A stretch of 64,000 nt of DNA from Buxus sempervirens (lineage: Eukaryota; Streptophyta; Magnoliopsida; Buxales; Buxaceae): positions 34,608,255 through 34,672,254 of the forward strand of contig OX387193.1 of the NCBI GenBank assembly GCA_947561395.2, read 5' to 3'. Shown piece after piece: positions 1-10,936 of this stretch; position 1 is the stretch's first letter, and the number at the start of each line of letters is the position of its first letter. The notes beneath the pieces were generated by a model, which was not told where the DNA came from, did not search any database, and was given only the letters and a program-made list of their open reading frames with translations. The position numbers and the translations under genes were made by a program.

Positions 1-470
1 GGTTTGTATATGCATGGCTACGAAAAGAGTGGCAAGGGTTTGGGACGTTGTGAATGCACCCAAATTTTACAATGCACTGTGCACATTTTATTTTTTACAC
101 AGCCTACCCATAACCTATAGGAAGTTGAACCCGAATGTGTGTAGCTTGGCCCAACGAGGTCGATACTTCGGAAAGAGAAAGTGAAAACATTCACCTTAGA
201 ACTTTGGGCTAATGATGTAATGATAACGTGGATCTGTGATTCGATCCTGGTCATCACTAGGCTTGAGTTCTAAGTTGCCATTAAGCCAAAACCCAAAACC
301 CCTACGCTTGAAGGTGGAGATACACGTTTTTGGCTAAAATACACAATTACGTGGGGATATGGGTTTGTAATTGTGGGAAGGCCGTTTGCATGGTTCGCAA
401 GCCAAGGCATAATGCGGATGCCATATTGAAGGTAAACAAGGTAACCCTAACTTTTGCATTATTTTCATGC
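1..470 (+). other. Conserved non-coding leader block (copy A)
   Basis: This stretch aligns by eye, at roughly 80 percent, with 18,215-18,670 of the central element and with the reverse complement of about 7,815-8,275 in element B. Shared landmarks include TGCATGGCTACGAAAA, GAGTGGCAAGGG, CACAGCCTACCCAT and GGAAGGCCGTTTGCATG. No long reading frame is shared by the three copies, so the conservation looks like a functional RNA or cis signal of the retroelement leader rather than protein. The role is unknown; packaging, splicing or translation control are possible. Confidence 0.75.
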
Positions 471-799
471 CATAGGGGTGTCATGGTGTCCATCGGTTTG
501 GGATAAAATTGGTCCCAAATAGGCATGTATCCTAAAATTGGTGTAGCCCATAGGAAGAGTTTTTAACTCTGTTCAGAATCAATCCTACCCAATGTTCATA
601 CAAGAGGCAACCAAAGGGTACCATACCCCTGAATATGGTGTCAATTTGGAGGGAACACATGCCCTCCTAAACATGTATTTTTGCAAATAGGTCAAAGTCC
701 ACTTTGGGACAATTTAGAAGCCTAGCAAGGGTGAACCGTATGTTTGGATGAGCAATCAAAGTGATTAAATCATGTAAAAACTGAAAAAATAGAAAAGAG

Positions 800-920
800 C
801 TCCGTAAACCGCATTTATTATACGGGCTGGGCTCGCCCGTGTTGGCTATATGGTCGCGGCTCGCTCGCAATTTAAATGCAGGCAAGGCCGAACCGTACTG
901 TATATACGGTTTTCGCGGAT
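800..920 (+). repeat. Palindrome cluster in leader of element A
   Basis: Short GC-rich inverted motifs in AT-rich surroundings: ACGGGC with GCCCGT, and ACCGTACTG followed by TATACGGT. The cluster lies between the conserved leader block and the minisatellite, the same position as the TATCCGG cluster in the central element, but with different arm sequences. Confidence 0.6.
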
Positions 921-1089
921 AATTCAATTTTAAACAGTTTTTTCCCACTAAATCTTGTTCCTTTAACCTTTAAGTGATGATAAAGGAAAATGAATTTGAA
1001 TAAAATGTTTCAAAACAAAAAACAAAAAAACAAAAAAACAAAAAAAGGAAAAAAAACAAAATAAAATAAAAATGTGAAATAAAATTTCT

Positions 1090-1852
1090 GGAGAAAAAGT
1101 CCTTGGGCCTCTGAAAGCCTTTGAATTTCAGACCTTTTTCAAAAATCTTTGGGCCTCTGAAAGCCTTTGAATTTCAAACCTTTTTCAAAAATCTTTGGGG
1201 CCTCTAAAAGCCTTTGAATTTCAGATCTTTTGGGCCTCTGAAAGCCTTTGAATTTCAGATTTTACCTTTGGGCCTCTGAAATCCTTTGAATTTCAGATCT
1301 TTGGGTCTCTGAAAGCCTTTGAATTTCAGAAAATCCTTGGGCCTCTGAAAGCCTTTGAATTTTAGACATTTTTCAAAAATATCCCTAGGCCTCTGAAAGC
1401 CTTTGAATTTCAGACTTTTTCTCAAAAATACCCTTGGGCCTCTGAAAGCCTTTGAATTTCAGACTTTATCCTTTGGGCCTCTGAAAGACTTTGAATTTCA
1501 GATCTTTTTCCTCGGGCCTCTGAAAGCCTTTGAATCTCAGATCTTTGGGCCTCTGAAAGCCTTTGAATTCCAAACTTTACCTTTGGGCCTCTGAAAGCCT
1601 TTGAATTTCAGATCTTTTTCCTCGAGCCTCTGAAAGCCTTTGAATTTCAGACCTTTCTCAAAAATCTCTGGGCCTCTAAAAGCCTTTGAATTTCAGACAT
1701 TTTTTAAAAATACCCCTGGGCCTCTGAAAGCCTTTGAATTTTAGACCTTTGCAAAAATATCCCTGGGCCTCTGAAAGCCTTTGAATTTCAGACTTTTTCA
1801 AAAAATATCCCTGGGCCTCTGAAAGCCTTTGAATTTCAGATCTTTTTCTCTT
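1090..1852 (+). repeat. Minisatellite, about 18 copies of a variable 30-50 bp unit
   Basis: The core GGGCCTCTGAAAGCCTTTGA followed by ATTTCAGA recurs about 18 times, with linkers of different length (short T/A/C-rich tails such as CCTTTTTCAAAAATC). The unit length is uneven, so the array is degenerate. It lies in the leader just upstream of gag. Its right flank (about 1,855-1,890) contains one copy of the sequence that makes up the 76-bp repeats of the central element at 19,276-20,250. Confidence 0.9.
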
Positions 1853-2082
1853 TTTGTGGGACCTGCTAGAAGCCCTAGAATATTCCAACAATTCTAATAA
1901 AAAAAAAACAAGGAAGCAAATAAAGAAAAAAATCCAAACTCGTGTTCACCTAGCTTGCACATAGGCATTCATAGGTATGTGAATGAGATTAAATTGGCAC
2001 TGATATTTTTTTCTTTATTTTCAATCCAGATACCATTACACTTGCAACCATAGCTCCTGTAATCAGATCAAGAGCCCGCACC

Positions 2083-4337
2083 ATGAATCCCACTGAGAAT
2101 GAAGCTAATGTTCCTAACCCAGATGTTGCCATGCTCCAGGAGCAAATGGCAGGACTAGCCCGAATGCTAGAGAACATTCTGTCGGTGCAGGCCCAACAAG
2201 TGCAAGCCCAAAACCAAGCATCCACTTCCAACCCAGCACCTCCACCCCAAATCAATATTCCACCTCCGGTTCAACCTATTCCCGAGCTCATTTATGAACC
2301 CACCCCTGAACCTATACTGATCAGGGATGAGACAGTTGAATCGGACAAAGAAAAGGAAAAAAAAAAGGATGAGGGAAGAAATTGAAAAGAAATTCATGCA
2401 CAGACTGGAGATGATTCAAGATGAACTGAGGGAAGTAAAAGGGGTGAACAACTTTGGAGGCACCAACTTTGAAAACTTGTGCTTATACCCTAATGTTAAC
2501 CTGCCGGCCAAGTTCAAGTGCCTAGACCTGGATAAATATGATGGCACTGGCTACCCCATGAGCCATCTGAAGTTGTATTGCAGGGCCCTATGCAAGTTCG
2601 GTCAAGATGAGGGCATACTGATTCAACTCTTTCAAAGGAGCCTAACTGGAACGGCTTTGAGGTGGTTTGCCACCTTGGACCATGGAAAGATCAGAAGATG
2701 GAAGGACCTAGCAGACGCCTTCCTAGCTCAATACAGGTTCAATTCAGAGATCGTGCCAGACAGGTACGATGTAATGAGGATGAGCAAAGGAAGGGATGAA
2801 TCCGTAAGGCAGTATGCCAAGAGATGGAGGGAGACTGCCTCTCAAGTCAGGCCACCTATGCTGGAACAAGAGATGATTTCTACTTTCATCAGTACACTGG
2901 GTCAACCATTCTACAGCACCTGGTGGGTCAGACCACCACTAATTTTGCTACCTTGGTACAAGTGTCTGACCGAATCGAGGACAGGATTCAGTCAGGTAAA
3001 ATAATTGACCACTCTGCTATGGTCAATCAACAGGACCCCAATCTGAAGAAAGGAGGTGGGTTGAAAAAGAATGGGAACAAGAAAGAGGGGGAGGTGAACA
3101 TGGTGCAGCCACCATCAGGCCCTAACAAGCCCATACAAATTAATATACCCGCTCATTTTCCTACTCCCTCTACTCCATCTACCCAGGCCCCCATGAGGGT
3201 TAATGTTCCAGCAGCACCCTCAGACCAAAAGAGGGCTTTTACTAAAGAAGAAAGGGATGCCTATTTCGCAGCAAGGAGAAATAGGGTTTTCACCCCTATT
3301 CCAATGTCTCTGTTTCAGTTGCTACCCACTTTATTGCAAGCAGGGTAGCAGGGTGTATTACCTTAAGAGAACCCAATCCAAATGCATCCAAGGGGAGAAA
3401 TTTTGACCCCTCCACCACTTGTGATTTCCACATAGGTGCACCTGGGCACCTTACTGACAAGTGTTGGCCTTTGAAACATGCCATTCAGGATTTGCTTGAC
3501 CAGAATACCCTGTCTTTCAATACAGGGGCTTACAATCCTCCTAGAACGGATATTAGCCAAAACCCTTTGCCTCAGCATCATGGGGCAGGCCCATCTAATG
3601 TCATAGGGGTCATTTCTTATGATAAAATAACCTTTGACCCATCTCAGTTAATTGCTCCTATAAGGACAACGGTCAAAGTGTATTTTGACAGAGGAAATAA
3701 GGACAAAGAAATAAACGTGATTTCAAAAAGGAATGATCGTGCTGCTGAGGATATTAGCTCCTCTTTGGACCGGGCCTCCTCTTTCATGGCCCAATTGAAT
3801 ATTGCAAAACCACCTCTGGTTATCACTTGCAATCCATCCACCTATTCTTCACCTACTCCATCAAAACCGCCATTGGTCATAAACTATAACAATCTCAATG
3901 CTTCTGTTACTTTTATAACCCCTCAACCAAAACAACTTCCACCATTAGTTGTAGATGTTCCTCCTACTCAGACTTCATCATCCAAGTCCAAGCTTCCTCC
4001 CCTTGTGATAAATATCCCTAAGCCTTCTTACTCTGAATCGGCTGTACCATGGAACTATAGCGAAGCCTTCACGACTACATTTCCTGCAGATGAGGCAGAA
4101 AACAAGAAAGAAGTAAACCTCATGATGAGGACAGGAAAGTGTGTAGGTGAGGGAGAAGAACAAAAGGAGACTGTGAAGGAAAGGGAAGAAGCCGAGAAAG
4201 AGAAAAATAAAGGAAAGGCTAAGGTAGGGGATGATGCCCCCCACATAATTGACAATGAGGTTGCTGACCTCATTAAAATCATAAAAAAGAGTGAGTTCAA
4301 TGTTGTTGAGCAGTTGAACAAAGTCCCTGCCCAGATC
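2083..4337 (+). pseudogene. gag region of element A (fossil)
   Basis: Translated segments match the gag of the central element almost domain for domain. They show a Pro-rich N-terminal part, a Glu/Lys-rich coiled stretch, the retrotransposon gag core with motifs such as LPAKFKCLDLDKYDGTGYP and LFQRSLTGTALRWFAT, and a variant zinc-knuckle stretch of C-x-F-H type. The tail is Pro-rich with PPLVI repeats. Gag would form the capsid of the particle. About three breaks are present and nothing downstream of gag remains. Relationship to the Tat lineage is secure; activity is excluded for this copy. Confidence 0.88.
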
Positions 4338-6035
4338 TCAAATAAGCACAAAAAGGCAAATTTAAGGTAAAAATAACACTATTAAAAAAAACAACCAGAG
4401 ATGGGTAAGGGGATTAGGTTATGAACAAGTGAAGGTGTTAGGCACCCCTATTCATCCACACAAGGTGGTTGCCAGGCATTGTTCATGTTAAAATAAAGGA
4501 AAAAGGGCTTGCTACAAAAATCATGAAAAATCACAAAAAAGACAAAAGTGTATGGTTTTTTCATATGAATATCCTGATTGATTCAAAACTTTCAAATATG
4601 ATCATACCATTCCTAGGGTTTCATGATTAAAATAAAATTGAGATAAAATCAAATAAAACCAAAATAAAGTGAAAACTTTAAAAATCTAGCTTCAAGTTAA
4701 ATTCTAGAAATCTAGAAAAATATGATTTTTATAAAATATTACAGAATTGAACTTGAACAGTCCAGGATACAGGTATAGCCCAAATTTCACAAGAAATCAA
4801 AACCAAAAATACCCACGTTGATGAAGAACATCAAAAGGGAAGAACTTAGACCGTAGGGTCTTCTCTCAAACATGAAAAACGACTCAAAAACCATTTCATG
4901 AAACCCTAGAAGTTACTTTCAGGCTTCTGAATCCAGATCTATCATACAGATCATGATAGATCCAGGATCTTAGCCTAATATCACAAAAATCATGAAAACA
5001 GTGCTATAGGTGCAAAGATGCTGAAAATCTCAATTTTAGGAGAAAAAGAGGATTTCATGCTATAAACATCATGAACTCATAGGATTAATCCAGATTCAAT
5101 CACAAGATCATTAAAACATTAGCAGGATATTCAAAGCAGCCATATCTCACAGATTAGAGCACATGGGGGTTTACCCTACGGATCCACCTATTCTCTTTTC
5201 CCCTAGCTCTCTCTTCACGTTTTACGACTAGAGAGGATTCTTGAGGTACTTGGAGATAGTTTTGGTGATACAAACACAATCAAAGACCTTATTCTATAAA
5301 AAAAAAAGGAGAAAAACATATATGGGGTTCTATTCTAAGGATCCACCTGTTCCCCTTTCCCCTAGCTCTCTCTTAACGTTTTACGGCTAGAGAGGATTCT
5401 TGAGGTACTTGGAGATAGGTTTTGGAATACAAGTAAAAGGAGGCCTTATTTTACAGCAATGGAAAAGATCCTATTACTTCTAGAATTGAAGACAGAAAAT
5501 AAAAGGGAAAAGGAACTTACCTGGATTGAGCAAGCAGAGCAGCAGGGATTCCTCTCTTCTCTTGGAGCTCCTTGGACTTCAAATTTTCGTGGCCCTTTGC
5601 TTAAGGATCTCACCTCTATTTATAAGCAAACCCCCCAGGGGTATGGCTGGTCCAGAGGGATATACCATGATCCACCAGATTGGGTTAAAAATAAGGATAA
5701 TGCCCATCCATGGCCAACAAGGATAATTCGAACGAATAAATAAACAAATTCGCTCACCAAGAGATATATTTGGATATAGATAAGGCTCAGAAATCGAGCA
5801 AAGATCAAATTCGCACAAATCCCCTGTGCCCGTAAATATATTGCAGGCAAGTGGTGTCCGCATTCTTATTACGGGCGCTGCGTGCCCGTATATAAAATTC
5901 GGGGGCGACCAGTCCGCAAGTACAATATGGGCTTTGCTTACATGATTAAATTTTGTGCATTTTTGACCTGTTTCAAATCCCAATTAATATTTTCAATTAT
6001 TTTCTCATTTTGTAGTGCAATTTGGGGTGTCTACA
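4338..6035 (-). mobile_element. Tat-type LTR, minus orientation
   Basis: This is the reverse complement of the LTR subfamily seen intact at 10,937-12,722 and 51,592-53,407. Its outer 5' end is the TGTAGACACCCCAAATTGCA terminus at the right edge. A minus-strand TATA element lies at about 5,612-5,622 (TTATAAATAG on the minus strand). The conserved CCTAGCTCTCTCTTCACG segment is present in two tandem copies (about 5,200-5,260 and 5,355-5,420). A GC-rich palindrome cluster (ACGGGC/GCCCGT) is at 5,828-5,932. The inner 3' end of the LTR directly abuts the gag fragment of element A, and no target duplication can be assigned. Confidence 0.85.
5828..5932 (-). repeat. Palindrome cluster upstream of TATA in inverted LTR
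   Basis: Inverted motifs built on CCCGTA / TACGGGC and GGGCGC / GCGTGCCCGTAT lie about 200 bp upstream of the minus-strand TATA box. This is the same relative place as clusters with other arm sequences in the other Tat-type LTRs of the window. Confidence 0.55.
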
Positions 6036-7297
6036 CTCTCAAAGTTAGGGAAATTTAGTTGAATAAGTCAAGTTTGAAGCCAAAACAAACGAGTAAAGCT
6101 TATCAGCTTTTTACAACATGCCTTTCTTCAACTGCCATTTCTTTTATCATTCACTGAGTTGATAACGGATGTTTGAGACAATTGTTTTTTTGTTGCCAAT
6201 CAACCATTTTGTCCAAATCTAGAATGACTTGTTTGGTAAATTGAAGTGCTCTGGCTTACTTTTGGTTATTATTACTAATTTAGTTAGTGTACCTCTTATT
6301 TGCATAAGGAAGGGACAGCCAAGCTCCTACTAGTAATGATTGTCCCAGGACTGATTGGACTCCTCCTATGGATCCAAATATCCAGTTGGTGAGGTAACTT
6401 GTTTGGATTCTGAGGATCTCCCGCTACTTCATTCATCACTGGCATCCAAGTCTCCTATTTTAGAGGTGAGCTTTTGTTGTTGAAGTGGCTGCTGAAAAAC
6501 CTGCATTGAATGGTTGTACTGTGTTACATTTGAGATTGATCTGTATCTTTTCATCAGTTGGATCAAGTGAACCTTGTCTTCTGATGTTCATTGTTTTTCA
6601 GAACAGAGAAGATGTGCCAGATGTAGAATCTCAGGAAACATCTGTAGTGCCAACCATATCACAGAAGTATGTGGTTTTCCTGTTTCTGTGTAATTATTAC
6701 TATATTTGTTATGTTGAAATGTAAACCACTATTATTATTGATCAAACTACAGATTTATGGAATGAAAGCTACTATTGTCACCAACAATTTGAGTGTTGAA
6801 TCTTTTGGAAGAAAACTTGGATTCAGTGCCTTTCAATTTGATGAGTTGATTAAAAGCAATCAATCCCTCAGTGAGTCCCCACCGGATGGTTTAGTCTCAG
6901 AGTTACTAAAGTGGCTTGGGTTTCAAGAATGGAAGTTGTTAGAGAAAACTAAATTTGATCTTGTGTTTGTTCTCATTTCTCTCTTATTATTGGGGGGTGG
7001 GGTAAATTCAATGTGGGGGGGTGTAAATTAAATTTTTTTTAAATTAATATACTTTTAGCGGCATTTGGTGGTTGCCGTTAAAAGCCTTCAAGTGTTGATA
7101 AACTTTATTACGACATTTTTAAAAGTCACTTTATAGCGGCAAATTCCAAAGTGTTGTTATGAGTTGTCGCTATAACATAATGCAACACCACTTGAAACGG
7201 CACTTTATCAAAATGTCGTTATATGTTATAACGGCATTTTTCTATATTATAAGGGCACTTTTGAAGTGCCATAATAAAAAGACTTTTTTTTGTAGTG
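6036..7297 (+). mobile_element. CACTA-like (EnSpm) transposon end with internal gene fragment
   Basis: The right end finishes in AAAGACTTTTTTTTGTAGTG, which reads CACTACAAAAAAAA on the other strand, the usual terminus of plant CACTA transposons. Just inside (7,040-7,290) are several direct and inverted subterminal motifs of the type AGCGGCA-CTTT and AAGTGCCATAAT, as in CACTA subterminal regions. The left end is not visible because an LTR abuts at 6,035. The interior (about 6,300-6,990) looks like part of an intron-containing plant gene. No transposase is seen, so this is a non-autonomous or decayed copy. The call rests on one terminus. Confidence 0.6.
6602..6990 (+). pseudogene. Captured fragment of an unidentified plant gene
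   Basis: Two exon-like pieces are separated by an intron-like stretch. The first (about 6,602-6,666) follows a T-rich tract ending in CAG and stops before GTATGTGG. The second (from about 6,753) follows ACTACAG and encodes IYGMKATIVTNNLSVESFGR and then KLGFSAFQFDELIKSN and LVSELLKWLGFQEWKLL. The second piece runs out into low-complexity G-rich sequence where the similarity to coding DNA ends. The presumed first exon does not join the second in phase, so it is a relic. I do not recognise the family. Retained introns argue for capture at the DNA level rather than by retroposition. The parent gene should exist elsewhere in the genome. Confidence 0.45.
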
Positions 7298-7487
7298 ATT
7301 GCTCATGTAATTGAAATCCTTGTATATCATAATTGTTGATTAATAAAGAGAATTTGAATTCAAGTTTCCGCATTTATTCTGATTATAAAGTTAGAAAAAG
7401 TTTTAAATTATTCAATATTTTAGTTGATTTTTTTACTTACTATAACACCTCGGGTTTTGGGAATTGGACCAGGAACCGGGGCGTTAC
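7298..7487 (-). mobile_element. Stub of a TGTAACGCCCCGG-type LTR, minus orientation
   Basis: The right boundary ends in GGGGCGTTACA, i.e. TGTAACGCCCCGG on the minus strand, the 5' terminus of the second LTR family in the window. The AT-rich sequence to its left resembles the matching part of the minus-strand solo LTR near 55,850-56,077. It separates the CACTA-like end from the leader of element B. Only one end is visible and no target duplication could be assigned. Confidence 0.45.
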
Positions 7488-8726
7488 ACCCACACTTTTC
7501 CTTGATCAAACCTGCAAGAAACAATGTTAGTACACATTCACAAGAGATGGGCCTAGACTCCCACCAAAGTAAGACACCAAATGCATGGGTTTTGGACTCT
7601 TGGGTTGCCTCCTTTGGAATTTGGGTAGGATGATTTCTAAAAGGAGTCAAAACTCTTCCTATATGCTACACCAACCATAGGGTATGATATCTCCTTGGGA
7701 AAATACAATTCCAAACACATGTACACCAATGGATCTTACTTTATAGAGCATGAAGGCCATTCTAAAAATAATAAAAAACTAAGATTACATTGTTACCTTG
7801 TGTTTACCTTCAATATGGTATACATATCATACCTTGGGCCTCGCGAACCATGCAAAACGGCATTCCCTCAATGACAAACCCAATTCCCATCGTAATTGGT
7901 TTATTTTGGCCAAAAACGTGTTTCTCCACCTTCAAGCATAGGGGTTTTGGGTTTTTGGCTTAATGGCAACTTAGATCTCAAACCTAGTGTATGACCATAA
8001 TCAAAGATCCACAATGTCATCACATCATTATTTCAAAGCTCTAAGGTGAATGTTTTCACTTTCTCTTTCCGAAGTAACGACCTCGGTGCGCCAAGCTACC
8101 CACATTCGTGTTTAACTTCCTATAGGTGATAGGTAGGCTGTGTAAAAAAATGAAAAGTGCATAGGTGCATTTGAAAAGTAAGTCACATTCATCACAACGC
8201 CCCACCCTTGCCACTCTTTTTTTCGTAGCCATGCATATAAACATTCACATCCACCAAGGCAAGATATAGAGATCCCATTTAAAGCAACTAAACACAAGTA
8301 AAACAAGGTAAGAACAAATACCTAAGCATACTCAAGATCATCATATATTCATGGAGAAAATCACATAAGCATGTTATCATGTTGCACAAGAAGCACCCAA
8401 TCAAGGAAACCATGCTTGAAACATTCAAAACATCCATCATACATCCACATCTCATGCTCATCATACTCATGGTATTAAAATCCACATCAAAGCATGTTAA
8501 CATGAAGACAAAGCAATTAAGCATGTTTGAAAAGATAAGCCACCTAAACATGGTTCTAGACACAACCAAGCATATACACACATGTCCTAACCTCATGGAT
8601 CTCTAATCATTTAAAATCAAGTCTAACCACACCACACATGCTTATTATAAAAAAGCAAAACAGCAAAAAATCAATAAAATCAACAAAATCATGAACAAAC
8701 AATCAAATCATGGCCTAAATCCACTT
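7488..8726 (-). other. Leader of element B with conserved block
   Basis: The reverse complement of about 7,815-8,275 matches the conserved leader block of elements A and C. The reverse complement of 7,488-7,700 matches about 540-640 of element A, including GGTGTAGC followed by ATAGGAAGAGTTTT and GAGGCAACC. No gene is seen. Confidence 0.75.
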
Positions 8727-8743
8727 TCCCCAGCGGAGTCGTA
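8727..8743 (-). other. Primer-binding site of element B
   Basis: On the minus strand the sequence TACGACTCCGCTGGGGA follows the LTR end by a few bases. It is a slightly changed form of TGGCGACTCTACTGGGGA, the PBS of the central element, which fits a tRNA-Arg-type primer as used by Ogre/Tat elements. Confidence 0.7.
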
Positions 8744-10602
8744 AGTTGTAAGACATGGAAAATCACCTAAGTGACTTCCTAATCAGTACACAGGGTTCAC
8801 AAAAGGTTGGAGTCGCCACCATTCAATTTAGGTGTGAATGGACACCAAAGTGATAATAAAAGGGCAAAAATAAAGCTAAAGTAGCTCTAATTCATGATTA
8901 AATCCAGAGATCTGGTAAGAGGATTAGGTTATGAGTAGGAGAAGGTGTTAAGCACCCCTATTCATCCACACAAGGTGGCTACTATATGCTGTTCATGCTC
9001 AAACAATTACTTGCTAATGAAGATCACTCAAAAGGGCTTGAAAAGGAACAAATATATGTGTAATTTTTCCATAGGAATAATCCAATAAATCCTGGACTCT
9101 CTCTATGGATATATCACCTCTAAGACTTCATGATCAAATAAAAATCAAGGTAAAACTTGGAGAAAATCAAACTAAAGCAAATCTGAAAAATCAACTCAAG
9201 ATTAAACCATAGGAGCTTGAAAGCTTCAATCAATCATAAATCCTTCAATATAAACTCAAATTGAATGAAACCAAAGCCCTTTGAAAGCTGGTATGAATTA
9301 GAAGACTCAGTAGAAAATTCAACCCAATCCGATTGAAATTAAAGGAGAAATGCTTGTTCAAATCTACTGTTCTAAATATGTAAAAGTGACAAGTAGGTAA
9401 CTTTGAAAACCTATTTGTGGAGATTGGCTCCATATAAATCCTTGAAAATTTGCATAAATGAAGTATGAGGTGCCATATTTCGAATGAAATAGGCCTCACA
9501 CAAAACTTGATCCATTTGTGGCTTGTGTGCTCCCTCAAACATGCCTAGAGGATCACAGATTGACTCTGTCTTCTGCTACTGAGCAGTTCAAAGTCAATCA
9601 AACACAAAGAACTCAAATCAAAGTGAAAACTCTTGAAACTAATTGAATTTGAAAATAGACTCATAAAGGAAAATTCAGAGATTAAAATCACTCAAATAGG
9701 AGTTAAAATGAGCCTTTGGTGCTCAATCAAAGTAATAAGTTCAGCAATCTATCTTGAACTGACCTATCAACTTCAATCAGATGGTATCAATAATCGGCTC
9801 AATACAAATGGCTCAAATTTTACAAGATAATACTAGACATCTTCAACTATCACATGTCTTTGGAATGACTCAAAAATTCATCCGAATGATGAAGTTATGA
9901 ACAATCCAAAATAGGGTAGAGGTTCTGTCCAGATTTGAAAACACAGAGTAAAAGTCAGACAAAACAGTGAGTGTGTGCATTTGATTCAACTAATCCGAAT
10001 TGAAAACACTTGTGAAGAGTTGGAAGACATTCAAAACAACTTTAGGGTAAGGATTTGGCTCAAATCTCTCATTGATTGGAGAGGAAAAGCTAAATCAATC
10101 CACATTGAGGCAAAAGCCCAAAATGAAGAGTTTAGACCATGGGGTCTTCTCTTGAAGATGAAATCGCTTGAAAATAACTCATGAAATCCTAGGAGATCAT
10201 TCTAAGGCCTCTGATCTCAGATCTACCATATTGAGCATGGTGCATCCAAGATCTAAGCCTACTTTGACAAAAATCAAGTGATACATGTGTGGTTGTGTAG
10301 GAAATCTGGTTTTTAGGAGAAGATTGGGATCCAATGCTATAGAGAGCATGGATCCTTGTATCATCTCCATATTTAAAACCAAATCACACCAAAATAACAA
10401 TCACACACAAAATCAACATGCATATGCAAATGTACCATTCAAGAGGGGTTCTAAGCCTAAGGTTCCATTCTAACACTCGTTTCCCCTAGCTCTCTCTTCA
10501 TGTTTTACGGCTAAAGAGGGTGCTTGAGGTACTTTGAATGTGGTTTGGGGTTCCAAACACACACAATGACATTATCCTACAGAAAGGTAGAAGGGGAGAG
10601 TG

Positions 10603-10936
10603 TTTCTAAAGGGTGATGTGTCAACGAATGATAGAATTCAAGGAAGTTGTGTTAGTCTGTGCTTCCAATGCAATTGTTGTTTACATAAAAGAAGGGAGTC
10701 CATTAATCATGTGTTCTCGTTCGGGGATATAGCTAAAATAGTTTGGGATTATTTTTCTGGTTTATTTCAGTGTCATTACCATCCTTTCCATGACTTAACG
10801 ACCAGAATTTCCTTTTGGTTTTCTCATCCAAATGTGAATGATCAGTTGGGGATTCTCTTTAAATTCATTCCTTTATTTATATGTTGGGGAATCTGGATTG
10901 CAAGGTGCACAAGCAGGTTTGAAGGAGTCTCCATGT
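10603..10936 (+). pseudogene. LINE ORF2 C-terminal part, zf-RVT region
   Basis: The translation includes QCNCCLHKRRESINHVFSF and KIVWDYFSGLFQCHYHPFH, then ICWGIWIARCTSRFEG. This matches the plant LINE zinc-binding reverse-transcriptase (zf-RVT) region, with a Cys-x-Cys-Cys and a downstream His, and the W-x-I-W type helix before the RNase H domain. The reading frame is open up to the LTR insertion. The RT and endonuclease domains are absent through 5' truncation. Confidence 0.75.

Larger units (their letters stand above)
1..4337 (+). mobile_element. Tat/Ogre-type Ty3/gypsy element A, fragment (leader and gag)
   Basis: Fossil fragment of an LTR retrotransposon on the plus strand. It enters the window in its non-coding leader, which is clearly similar to the leader of the complete element at 15,013-40,830. 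It runs through a palindrome cluster, a purine-rich stretch and a minisatellite, then a gag region whose protein is closely related to the gag of that element. The 5' LTR lies left of the window. No protease, RT or integrase of this copy is visible, because an inverted LTR begins at about 4,338. The gag region has about three breaks, so the copy is dead and older than the central element. Confidence 0.9.

Noticed and set aside
1090-1852. CRISPR-like pattern of conserved repeats and variable linkers
   Set aside because: The linkers are short, low-complexity and related to each other, no cas genes exist, and the context is a plant retroelement leader.
1403-1891. Short frames on both strands with FGPLKAFEFQ and related repeats
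   Set aside because: They come from the GCCTTTGAATTTCAG minisatellite in a non-coding leader.
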